The translations under genes and the position numbers were made by a program. The notes below the pieces were generated by a model, which did no database searches, had not been told where the DNA came from, and saw nothing but the letters and a program-made list of their open reading frames with translations. A stretch of DNA of 64,000 nt from an uncultured Treponema sp. (GTDB lineage Bacteria > Spirochaetota > Spirochaetia > Treponematales > Treponemataceae). Shown here one piece after another: positions 31,729 to 40,912 of the stretch. Numbering within the stretch: the first letter of the stretch is position 1; each line of letters begins with the position of its first letter. The DNA lies in the NCBI GenBank assembly GCA_947165895.1, contig CAMVCB010000003.1:124001-188000 (forward strand), given 5' to 3'.

Positions 31729-31750
31729 TTTAGGCAACCGATTGCCTAAA
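31729..31750. promoter_or_regulatory. LacI-type operator upstream of 1125-aa gene
   Basis: TTTAGGCAAcCGaTTGCCTAAA, 22-bp CG-centred palindrome immediately after the predicted start of transcription. Confidence 0.7.
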
Positions 31751-31804
31751 ATTCTATCACAAAATCCGGGGGTTTAGAGGTGAGCCTCCGGAAATGAGGA
31801 CTTT

Positions 31805-34800
31805 ATGAAAAAAGAAGTAAAAGGATTTTTTACGGAACTGGATGGCTGCCCGGTTTACAAAATCGAGAACTACGACATGATGGAAAACTTTTTTATGACC
31901 ATCACAAGCTCTTCAGACATCTGGAATTTCTGCTGGTCGCAGGGAGGTATTACTGCCGGCAGAATCGACAGCAATCACGCTGTTTTCCCTTATTACACTG
32001 CGGACAAGGTTTTTGATGCCCGCACCTACACGGGAAATTACGCTGCAGTAGCTGTAAAAACAAAGAACGGAATTGAATTTTGGGAGCCCTTCTCTTACTT
32101 CAACGCCAGTCCTTCCGTAAAAAAACTGATGGAAGGTACTTCTCAGTTCAATATTTATAAAAACTACAACGGAACAATGGTCTGCTTTGAAGAAATCAAC
32201 ACAAAGCTCAATCTTCTTTTCAGAATTTCATGGACTTCTTCTGACCACTTTGGACTTGTAAAATCAACTGTAATTAAAAATCTTGCAGGCAGTAAGGTGG
32301 AACTTGCAATTCTTGACGGTGCACAGAACATCATGCCGGCCTGCACAACTTCAGACCTGCAGAACTCAAACAGCTGCCTTCTTGATGCCTACAAAAAAAC
32401 TGACCTGGACGAAAAGGGAAACATTGCCCTCTTTGCCCTTTCATCAGTTCTTACAGACAGGGCTGAACCTTCAGAAAGTCTTCTTGCAAACGTAAGCTGG
32501 TTCACAACAGATGACAAAATCATTTTGAACACAAGCGCACCTTCTGACTTTGCAGAATTTACCTGTCTTCCAAAAACCGCTGACTTTAATCCTCAGTCCG
32601 TAACAAAAGGAACCCGTTCATCATGCTTTATCTGCAAAAATCTGACGCTTGATGCAAAGGAAAAGGCTGACTGGTATCAGGTTTTCAACACTTCACTGGA
32701 TCTTGCAAAGCTTGAAAATCTGAAGGCAGAAATCAAAGACAGAAAACAGGCCCTTAAGCTTCTTGAAGCTGACATCAAAAAAACAGACCAGCTTATGACC
32801 GACTATCTTGCAGATGCAGACGGACTTCAGTCAACTGCCGACACAATGGCCTGCGTTCACCACCAGCAGAACGTAATGTTCAATATCATGCGCGGCGGTA
32901 TTTTCTGCAATCAGGGAAAAATCGGTTTGAAGGATTTTATTCTTTTCATCGAACAGAGAAATACCAGTCTTGTAAAAGAAGCCCAGGCCCTGGTAAAGCC
33001 TTTGATGGATAAAAAGGCAGACGCTGATTATAAAGAGCTTTTTGACGCTGTAAAGAAACATGGTAATCCTCAGCTTACCCGCCTTTTCTTTGAATACATG
33101 CCTCTTACCTTCAGCCGCCGCCACGGTGACCCTAGCCGTCCATGGAACATTTTCTCTATTAAGCTGCGCGATTCGGACGGAAATCCTATTCTGAACTACG
33201 AAGGAAACTGGCGCGATATCTTCCAGAACTGGGAAGCACTTGCCATGTCTTACCCGGTTTACATCAAAAATATGTGCGTAAAATTTCTGAACGCAATGAC
33301 AATCGACGGCTTTAATCCTTATAAAATAAACAGGGCCGGAATCGACTGGGAAATCCCAGATCCAAACAATCCATGGGCCTTTATCGGTTACTGGGGAGAC
33401 CATCAGGTTATCTACTTTGCAAAGCTTCTGGAATTCCTTCTTAAAACTGACAAGGCAAATCTCATGCAGAGCCTTGATGAAAAAATCTACACAAGCGCCA
33501 ACGTGCCTTACCGCATTAAAAGCTATGATGAGATTTTAAAAGATCCAAGAAACACAATCTTCTTTGACCGGGAACTGAGCAATCAGCTGCAAAAAGAAAC
33601 AAAGGCCCGCGGTTCAGACGCAAAACTCGTGTCTGGGGACGACAAAAATCCTTACCTTGTAAGCTTTGCCGCAAAAGCCCTGCAGATTGTGATTACAAAA
33701 ATCTCTAACCTTGTTCCGGGCGGCGGAATCTGGCTGAACACCCAGCGTCCTGAATGGAACGACGCAAATAACGCCCTTGCGGGTTACGGACTTTCGGTTG
33801 TAACACTCTGTTACCTCTACCGCTACATCAGACTGCTTGAAAATATTTTTGAAGAAAGCGGCGTAAAGGAAGTTACCCTGCCAAAGCTTGTAAAAAAAGC
33901 GCTTACAGAGCTGACTGAACTTTATAAGACAGCTGACTTGAAAAAGGCTGCAGAAAATGCTGAAGAAAGAAAGGCCTTTACAGACAGAGCCGGCCGCATT
34001 TTTGAAAAGGAAAGGAATGGTCTTTACAAAAACGGCTATTCAGACGGAGAAGAAAAGCTTGATGTATCACAGCTTCTCGCTTCCCTTGCTGAATTCAAGA
34101 AGATGATTGAACTTTCAATTAAGGCCAACCGACGCGATGACGGACTTTATCATTCATACAACACTGTAAAAATCGCTGCCGGAAAGATGGAAATTGTTTA
34201 TCTTCAGCCAATGCTCGAAGGTCAGGTTGCAATTCTTTCTTCTGATTTGCTTTCTCCTGCAGAAGCTCAGAGCCTGCTCGAATCACTGAGAAAAAGTGCA
34301 ATGTATGAAAAACGACAGCACTCTTACATGCTTTACCCGGACAAGGAACTGCCGGCCTTCCAGAACAAAAACTGCGTAAAGGCAGGGGACATAAGCCCTC
34401 TCCAGGCTTTGATTTCCCGCACAGGCAGCCTTTACATGGAAAAAGATGTAAACGAGGTCTGGCACTTTAATCCGGCCTTCAGAAATTCAAATGTTATTAA
34501 GGATTATATTGCATCTCAGAAAGAGGAAAACCGTCCTACAGCCGCAGAAGAAGAGGCTTTGCTGGCCCTTTACGAAAAGACCTTCAATCACCAGAAATTT
34601 ACAGGCCGTTCAGGAACCTTCTACGCTTACGAAGGTCTTGGAAGCATTTACTGGCACATGGTTTCAAAGCTGCTGCTTGCCGTGCAGGAAAATATCTTTA
34701 AGGCAGAAAAGCTTGGTGATAAGGAAAATGCAGAAAAGCTGATAAAATCTTACTACGATGTAAGAGACGGACTTGGCTACCATAAAGCACCTGAGCTTTA

Positions 34801-35182
34801 CGGAGCTTTCCCGGCAGATCCATACTCCCACACTCCATCTGGACAGGGAGCAAAACAGCCTGGTATGACAGGTCAGGTAAAGGAAGAGGTTCTTACCCGA
34901 TTTGGAGAGCTTGGTCTCTGCCTTGAAGACGGAAAAGCAAGCTTCCTTCCAGTAATTCTTGAAGATTCAGAAATCCGCCAGGACGGCAGTCTGTGCTTTA
35001 CCTGGTGCGGAACTCCGGTTACCTACAGATTTGGAAAAGGCGGCGTAAAAGCAGCGTCAGCTGAAAAGGCCACTATCTGTGTAAACGGAAAGAAAAGAGA
35101 TGGAAACGAGCTGACAGTTGAAGAAACTAAGGCGCTCTTTACCCGCGAAGGACAGATTAAGAGCATTGAAGTGGAATTCTAA
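31805..35182 (+). CDS. Large putative carbohydrate-active protein (possibly six-hairpin glycosidase/phosphorylase-like)
   Basis: 1125 aa; RRHGDPSRPWN, NYEGNWRDIFQNWEALAMSYP, GGGIWLNTQRPEWNDANNALAGYG; regulatory context suggests sugar metabolism. Exact family not determined. Confidence 0.5.
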   Translation: MKKEVKGFFTELDGCPVYKIENYDMMENFFMTITSSSDIWNFCWSQGGITAGRIDSNHAVFPYYTADKVFDARTYTGNYAAVAVKTKNGIEFWEPFSYFNASPSVKKLMEGTSQFNIYKNYNGTMVCFEEINTKLNLLFRISWTSSDHFGLVKSTVIKNLAGSKVELAILDGAQNIMPACTTSDLQNSNSCLLDAYKKTDLDEKGNIALFALSSVLTDRAEPSESLLANVSWFTTDDKIILNTSAPSDFAEFTCLPKTADFNPQSVTKGTRSSCFICKNLTLDAKEKADWYQVFNTSLDLAKLENLKAEIKDRKQALKLLEADIKKTDQLMTDYLADADGLQSTADTMACVHHQQNVMFNIMRGGIFCNQGKIGLKDFILFIEQRNTSLVKEAQALVKPLMDKKADADYKELFDAVKKHGNPQLTRLFFEYMPLTFSRRHGDPSRPWNIFSIKLRDSDGNPILNYEGNWRDIFQNWEALAMSYPVYIKNMCVKFLNAMTIDGFNPYKINRAGIDWEIPDPNNPWAFIGYWGDHQVIYFAKLLEFLLKTDKANLMQSLDEKIYTSANVPYRIKSYDEILKDPRNTIFFDRELSNQLQKETKARGSDAKLVSGDDKNPYLVSFAAKALQIVITKISNLVPGGGIWLNTQRPEWNDANNALAGYGLSVVTLCYLYRYIRLLENIFEESGVKEVTLPKLVKKALTELTELYKTADLKKAAENAEERKAFTDRAGRIFEKERNGLYKNGYSDGEEKLDVSQLLASLAEFKKMIELSIKANRRDDGLYHSYNTVKIAAGKMEIVYLQPMLEGQVAILSSDLLSPAEAQSLLESLRKSAMYEKRQHSYMLYPDKELPAFQNKNCVKAGDISPLQALISRTGSLYMEKDVNEVWHFNPAFRNSNVIKDYIASQKEENRPTAAEEEALLALYEKTFNHQKFTGRSGTFYAYEGLGSIYWHMVSKLLLAVQENIFKAEKLGDKENAEKLIKSYYDVRDGLGYHKAPELYGAFPADPYSHTPSGQGAKQPGMTGQVKEEVLTRFGELGLCLEDGKASFLPVILEDSEIRQDGSLCFTWCGTPVTYRFGKGGVKAASAEKATICVNGKKRDGNELTVEETKALFTREGQIKSIEVEF

Positions 35183-35205
35183 AAACTAAAGGGGGCTTTC
35201 TGCCC

Positions 35206-36207
35206 CTAAGCACTGGTTCTTTCAATCAGTTCTACCGGCAGTTCAATGGCTGGAGCGGTATCGCCCTGACAGGCCTTGCCGCTCACAATCAGCTCTACCG
35301 CCTTACAGCCCATGCCCTGCTTCTGCACATTTACTGTAGTAAGCGGCGGCGTAATGTAGGAAGAAGTTTCCAGACCGTCTATACTTACTACGGCAACCTG
35401 GGCAGGAACAGAAATATTGAGCTTGTTCAGGTGGCACAAAACTCCGTAAGCAACTTCATCAGAACCACAGACAATAGCGCGGGGAAGGTGCCCGTTTTTT
35501 TTGATTTCCGCAACAGCTTCATAACCGCCGGCCATATCAAAAGCCCCGTAAACCTGACACTTTGAAACAAGCATATCTTCTATGCCGTCTACACGGTTAT
35601 CAAGCTCACCAATATAAGAAATATCAGTATAGCCCTTTTGAATTACATAAGCGGCAGCCTGCTTTGCGGCGTCACGGCGGTCAAAGCTTACGCTGGAAAG
35701 ACCGTCAAACTTCCAGTCTACGCAGACAATTTTCTGAATGCGTTCCTTCATCCGCTGAACAAGCCTTGTGTCCTCAGCACCCTTAATGCACTGGTCGGTG
35801 GCAATCAGAATCAGGCCGCCGATTTCTTCTTCATGAATCAGCTCATTAAAGAGGACTGGATCCTTAAACTCTTCAAAAAAACGGATAAAGGCAACCTTAT
35901 AGTTATTTTCGTAGGCCGCAGTATGAATTCCTGCCAGAATCTCTGCATAATAAGGGCGGCGAAACATATCCGGATCGCGGAGAACAACGCCAATCCTTTT
36001 GGAAGCAAAGGCTACTTCCCCCTGCTGCAAAACCTGAGCGGCCTTGTTGGGATGGTAGCCCAGGCGGTCAATTACTTCAAGAATACGCTGGCGGGTTTCC
36101 GGCGCAACAGAACGGCCTTCTGTCCCGTTTATGACGTAACTTACCATGCTTCGGGTAACGCCCGCTTCGCGGGCAACATCATTTTGTGTAACCTGTTTGT
36201 TTTCCAT
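35206..36207 (-). CDS. LacI-family transcriptional regulator
   Basis: TQNDVAREAGVTRSMVSYVINGTEGRSVAPETRQRILEVIDRLGYHPNKAAQVL. Confidence 0.95.
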   Translation of the reverse strand: MENKQVTQNDVAREAGVTRSMVSYVINGTEGRSVAPETRQRILEVIDRLGYHPNKAAQVLQQGEVAFASKRIGVVLRDPDMFRRPYYAEILAGIHTAAYENNYKVAFIRFFEEFKDPVLFNELIHEEEIGGLILIATDQCIKGAEDTRLVQRMKERIQKIVCVDWKFDGLSSVSFDRRDAAKQAAAYVIQKGYTDISYIGELDNRVDGIEDMLVSKCQVYGAFDMAGGYEAVAEIKKNGHLPRAIVCGSDEVAYGVLCHLNKLNISVPAQVAVVSIDGLETSSYITPPLTTVNVQKQGMGCKAVELIVSGKACQGDTAPAIELPVELIERTSA

Positions 36208-36225
36208 ATGATAACTCTATAAAGT

Positions 36226-38154
36226 CTATTCTACCTTATAAAGCTCCACATCGTCAAAGTTTCCCCAGTTTCCATTGTTTGTATCAAGGAAAATCTCAAG
36301 GGTAAGCTTTCCATCCTTTACAGGAATCTTAATTTTGTACTGCTTCCAGTTTTTCCAGCCGGTATTTTCAATTTTTGTGCTTACGGTTTTATTTCCGTCA
36401 AAGCCAGCAGCCCGCAGGCTGATTTCATTTTCTCCGCCGCCACCCATAGCCCAGATGGAAGCTTCATAAGTTCCGTTTGAAAGTCCAGTAAAAGTCTGGC
36501 TCAGGGTAGATTTAAAGCCCTGTCCAAGCCAGTATTTATATGTGCACTTTCCGCTATGAGCATTTCCCTTATTATCTTCAATAAAGCAGGCAGCCGGGTC
36601 ACCGTCAAGAGTCCACTTTCCAAGCTTTCCGCTTTCAAAAGAATTGTCTTCTACAAGATTAACTCTTGTGCTGACAGTAACCTTTGCCACAGGAGTAAAA
36701 TCAGTTCCGCTGATTGTGCCCTTTAAATAAACGACATTTGCTTTTTTTTCAGATTTCCAGTCATGCTTTTCCCAGACAACCTGAATTTTATTTTCCCTGT
36801 CATTTGTAAATAAAACCCTGCTGAATTTAGGCATGTCAGGCTCTTTGCCCGGAGTTGTCGTAACTTCAATCGGGTCCCCAAGTGCATATGGAAGGAAGCC
36901 GCTTCCATTTGAGGCAGAACCGCCCCACTTATTTTTTACAGCCCCCTTACCGCCCGCAAGATTCCAGACTGCAAGAGAAGGAAGTGCCCTGCCTTTAAAA
37001 TCAAACATACCCTGATTTTCCCAGGTATCGCCTTCGCTATTTGAAAGGCCGGCACCCTTTACAGGAATCCAGGCAGGTTCCCAGTAAAATACGCCAAGTC
37101 CATTTGGAACAGCCGCAACCACATTCATTACATCACGGACAGCAGTAGCCTGGCCCTGAACGCTTGGAAGATAGCCTTCGTTTTCACCGCTGAAAATCTG
37201 GAATACATTACCCTGAGAATCTCCATCATCCTCGGTAAAGGCATAGGCAGTTTCCATAACGCAAAGCTCTTTTCCATAAACCTTGCTCAAATCAGTCATA
37301 TTTCTTTTAAGCTGCGCTGTTGAACCGTGCCAGTAGTTATAATAAGAAAGACCGATTACATCAAAATCAACCTTTGCCTTAGTAACTTCGTCAAAAACAG
37401 TGTGATAAAGTCCGTTATCACAGCCGTCAGCAAGGTGAACTACAATTTTGATTTTCTGGTCTTTTCCCATAACCTTATCTAAAAGAGAGCCCTGGGCACT
37501 TCTTACACCACGGGCAGCTGACTGTAAGAGTTTTGTAAAGCCTGCAAAACCGCCGACCTTTTCGCCCTTGTCGCCCCAGATTTTTCCAAGAGGCCACATA
37601 AAGCCGTTGTTAAGCTCGTTTCCAATCTGAACCATATCAGGACGGGCGCCGGCAGCAATAAATTTTTTAAGGGAATCTCTGGTAAAAGTTTCTACAGCAG
37701 CATTCAGCTCTTTTTCATTTAAGCCCTTCCATTCTTCCGGCATATACTGCTTTGCAGGGTCTGCCCAGAAATCACTGTAGTGAAAATCAATCAGAAGCTT
37801 AAAACCGGCATCTTTTGCTCTTTTTGCAAGAGGGATGTCAGTTTCAAGGCTGTTGCTTCCGCCTCCGTTTACAGGCTTATTCCAGACTCGAAGACGAATC
37901 CAGTTTACTCCATGTGACTTCAAAATATAAAACAAATCTTTTTCAGAGCCGTCATCGTCATAAAATTTTCCGCCGGCCCTTTCAATATCAGAAAGAGAGC
38001 TGATATCCACACCGCGGATAAAATCATCCGTAATACCCTTTACAGGCTCAACCAGAATATTCTGCTTTACTCCATCTTCGGCAGAATTAGGCTTTGCAAA
38101 AGCACATAGCATAAATGAGGCACACAGGGCAGCCGCCATTAAAAATCTTTTCAT
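36226..38154 (-). CDS. Secreted GH53 endo-beta-1,4-galactanase with C-terminal carbohydrate-binding-like module
   Basis: RGVDISSLSDIERAGGKFYDDDG, WIRLRVWNKP, MVQIGNELNNGFMWPLG, CVMETAYAFT; C-terminal NLVEDNSFESGKLGKWTLDGD jelly-roll-like region. Confidence 0.92.
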   Translation of the reverse strand: MKRFLMAAALCASFMLCAFAKPNSAEDGVKQNILVEPVKGITDDFIRGVDISSLSDIERAGGKFYDDDGSEKDLFYILKSHGVNWIRLRVWNKPVNGGGSNSLETDIPLAKRAKDAGFKLLIDFHYSDFWADPAKQYMPEEWKGLNEKELNAAVETFTRDSLKKFIAAGARPDMVQIGNELNNGFMWPLGKIWGDKGEKVGGFAGFTKLLQSAARGVRSAQGSLLDKVMGKDQKIKIVVHLADGCDNGLYHTVFDEVTKAKVDFDVIGLSYYNYWHGSTAQLKRNMTDLSKVYGKELCVMETAYAFTEDDGDSQGNVFQIFSGENEGYLPSVQGQATAVRDVMNVVAAVPNGLGVFYWEPAWIPVKGAGLSNSEGDTWENQGMFDFKGRALPSLAVWNLAGGKGAVKNKWGGSASNGSGFLPYALGDPIEVTTTPGKEPDMPKFSRVLFTNDRENKIQVVWEKHDWKSEKKANVVYLKGTISGTDFTPVAKVTVSTRVNLVEDNSFESGKLGKWTLDGDPAACFIEDNKGNAHSGKCTYKYWLGQGFKSTLSQTFTGLSNGTYEASIWAMGGGGENEISLRAAGFDGNKTVSTKIENTGWKNWKQYKIKIPVKDGKLTLEIFLDTNNGNWGNFDDVELYKVE

Positions 38155-38163
38155 AAAACCTCC

Positions 38164-38179
38164 ATCAACACGCGTTGAT
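38164..38179. promoter_or_regulatory. Candidate LacI-family operator upstream of GH53-lacI
   Basis: ATCAACaCGcGTTGAT, CG-centred palindrome upstream of the GH53 start codon. Confidence 0.6.
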
Positions 38180-38247
38180 ATATTTAATTATGATTCAGAT
38201 AATAAAATCCGTCAAATTCTTTTCCCGGGAAAACGAAAAATTATAAA

Positions 38248-40500
38248 TTAAAAATGCTCTTCTAAGAATACTTCAAAATCCTTTTGAATCAGAGGCTTTG
38301 AATAGAAATAGCCCTGAACTGTATCACAGTCGATAACGCGGAGGAAGTCACGCTGGCTTTCAGTTTCAACACCTTCAAAAACAGTTTCCTTTTCAAGACG
38401 CTTGCTTAAGCCGACAAAGGATTCAATAAAGCCCGCCCCCTTGCGGTCAATTTCTCCATGAGAATTAGTTGAAGAAAGAAGGAAGCTTCGGTCAAACTTG
38501 AGAACATCAATCGGAACCTGAGTCAGCATGGAAAGGGAAGATTCTCCAGTACCAAAATCATCCATCGCAACCGTAAAACCGTTTTTGTGGAGCAGCTCTG
38601 TAATCTGGGCAAGGATGCGGTTTTCGGTAAAAGAGCGTTCAAGGATTTCAACCTGAATATATTTAGCAGGTACATTGTACTTTTTAAACACATTCAGGAA
38701 ATCTTCAATAAAACGTTCCGGCTTATTATGATTGCGGCTCATATTAACGCTTATCTGAACGACAGGAAGTCCCGCCTTAATTCTTGCATCAAGGAATTTC
38801 AAAACCTCTTCGTAAACAAAGAAGTCAACCCTGGTTACAAAGCCCGTGCGTTCAAAAAGCGGAATAAAATCATTGGGCGGAATAACCCCGCGTTCAGGAT
38901 GTCTCCAGCGCACAAGGGCTTCTGCGCCGATAACCTTTTCTGTTTTAAGGTTGATTTTAGGCTGATAAACGACAAAGAAATCATTATTCTGCAGGGCCTT
39001 TTCGCACTGGCTTTCCAGAAAATATTCATTCTGAATGCGTTTAAGATATTTTGGATCATAAATCGAATAAAGAAGGTCCGATTCCTTGCGGATATTTTTC
39101 TTGGCAATTGAAGTCTGATTGATAAGAGCCTGAATTGTAAGTCCCTTGTATTTTTCAGTCGGAAGCATAAAGGCAATTCCGAATTTCAGGGCAAAGGCAA
39201 TTTTGTAATTATCAGTTACTGCGAGTTCAGTTTTTGCATGGTCTTTAAACTGCCGCATTGCATTTTTTACAGAGCTTACCTTATAGAAAAGGAAGAAATG
39301 ATCTGAACTGCCCCGTCCGCAGATACCGTTAAATTTATCAGCAGTTTTTTTAACCTCATGGGCGGTAAACTTCAAAAGCTTCTTCAACTGATTTTCATCA
39401 TATTTCTGGGCAATAAAGTTAAAGCCCTGGATATCACAGTCAAGCAGCATGTATTTTGAATTTTTATTATGACGGATAAGCTTTTCGGCCTCATACATAA
39501 AACGGTCTGTACTCCACAAGCCTGTAACCGGGTCATAATCAATAAAAAGGAATTCTTTTTTCTGGAAGAAATCAAGCAGCTTAAGTTCGCCAAAGAAAAG
39601 CAGGAAAATTACGACCAGAGAAATCAAAGTCATAAGAAGCTTTATTATGGTTCGCCGCCTCATGTTCTGCTGAACGTTATCCGCAGGAAGAACAAGGCAC
39701 AAAACCCAGCCGGAAGTTTTAATAGGCCGGAAAATAAGTGAAATCGTATTACCTTCGGCAGTTTTTGTGATTACAGAACCGCTTTTTATCTTTGCAATGT
39801 TTTCTGTCCTGTATTTTGTATAGTCCTTATCGGCAGGAACAAAATTCTTCCCGATTTTTTCACGTTTTTTGTTAACTACAAAATGACCGTTTTTATCAAG
39901 AATGGTCATTTCACTGTTGTCAATAATATTCTGGCCCAGGAAAAAATCCGCAAAAGAATACAATTTAATGGTTCCGCAAAGACCACCGTTAATGCGGCCG
40001 TTTTTATCATAAGTGGCGCGGGCAACAATAAAAATCAAAGTGTTATCAAGCTTTGCTTCAATCGCCCCCGTAATAAATCTTGTCGCCCCGGAATAAATAA
40101 TCGCCGTATAATAATCCCGGTCGCGCACCTCGCGGATATTTCCGTTCTGGTCAATTGAAACACCGTCTTTATTAAAATAGAAAATATTCAGAAAATCATC
40201 CGGCAGCTTGTCACTCTGGCGGTTCAGGCTTAGAACAATTTCCGCCTCATTGCCGCCCGCAAAAATCTTTTCATCATAAAAAGTATCAATTATGGCGGCA
40301 TAGCCCTTAAGCTTTTCTTCCGCTACTTCCGTGTAACCTTCTGCAACAAGATTTGTTGTTTCTACAAAAGACTTCTGATATGTTTCGATTATTTTGTCCG
40401 AAAAAGACTGGGACATATAAATGATAAAGAAGCTTGCAAAAGCCGCAATTATCGTAGTGAAAAGATATTTTACTTTCTTGGGACTAAGCTTCTTTTCCAT
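38248..40500 (-). CDS. Cache-like sensor GGDEF-EAL protein, degenerate GGDEF, intact EAL
   Basis: GGDEF position SSDHF; GAEALVRWRHPERG, MDDFGTGESSLSML, VFEGVET present; two TMs flank an extracytoplasmic domain. Confidence 0.87.
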   Translation of the reverse strand: MEKKLSPKKVKYLFTTIIAAFASFFIIYMSQSFSDKIIETYQKSFVETTNLVAEGYTEVAEEKLKGYAAIIDTFYDEKIFAGGNEAEIVLSLNRQSDKLPDDFLNIFYFNKDGVSIDQNGNIREVRDRDYYTAIIYSGATRFITGAIEAKLDNTLIFIVARATYDKNGRINGGLCGTIKLYSFADFFLGQNIIDNSEMTILDKNGHFVVNKKREKIGKNFVPADKDYTKYRTENIAKIKSGSVITKTAEGNTISLIFRPIKTSGWVLCLVLPADNVQQNMRRRTIIKLLMTLISLVVIFLLFFGELKLLDFFQKKEFLFIDYDPVTGLWSTDRFMYEAEKLIRHNKNSKYMLLDCDIQGFNFIAQKYDENQLKKLLKFTAHEVKKTADKFNGICGRGSSDHFFLFYKVSSVKNAMRQFKDHAKTELAVTDNYKIAFALKFGIAFMLPTEKYKGLTIQALINQTSIAKKNIRKESDLLYSIYDPKYLKRIQNEYFLESQCEKALQNNDFFVVYQPKINLKTEKVIGAEALVRWRHPERGVIPPNDFIPLFERTGFVTRVDFFVYEEVLKFLDARIKAGLPVVQISVNMSRNHNKPERFIEDFLNVFKKYNVPAKYIQVEILERSFTENRILAQITELLHKNGFTVAMDDFGTGESSLSMLTQVPIDVLKFDRSFLLSSTNSHGEIDRKGAGFIESFVGLSKRLEKETVFEGVETESQRDFLRVIDCDTVQGYFYSKPLIQKDFEVFLEEHF

Positions 40501-40645
40501 AAGTTACTTACAATCTCCACAACCTAATATAATACACTAGGATTTTAAATTACAAAAATTTAAAATGACCCGATTTTTGTATTGTATTTTTTTTATAACA
40601 GCAGGTTCTATTTTCAAAAAGCTATGTTTTTATTATAATAATGCT

Positions 40646-40912
40646 ATGAACGATTTGAAAGATGAAATCAAAGAGACAATTATCAGTTCATTACAGCTTG
40701 AGGACATCACTCCTGAAGACATAGTGGATTCAGAACCAATATTTGGAGAAGGACTTGGTCTTGATTCCATCGATGCTCTTGAACTCGGTGTCGCCCTCAA
40801 AAAGAAATTCGGTGTAAAATTTTCTTCAGAAAATGCAGAAAACCGAAGTCACTTTGCAAGTGTAGATGCGCTTGCCGCTTTCATTACTGCTGAGCGTGAA
40901 AAAGCTAATTAA
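40646..40912 (+). CDS. Acyl carrier protein (APE-type cluster)
   Basis: MNDLKDEIKETIISSLQLEDITPEDIVDSEPIFGEGLGLDSIDALELGVALKKKFGV; DSI phosphopantetheine site. ATG at 40646 preferred over 40565. Confidence 0.9.
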   Translation: MNDLKDEIKETIISSLQLEDITPEDIVDSEPIFGEGLGLDSIDALELGVALKKKFGVKFSSENAENRSHFASVDALAAFITAEREKAN

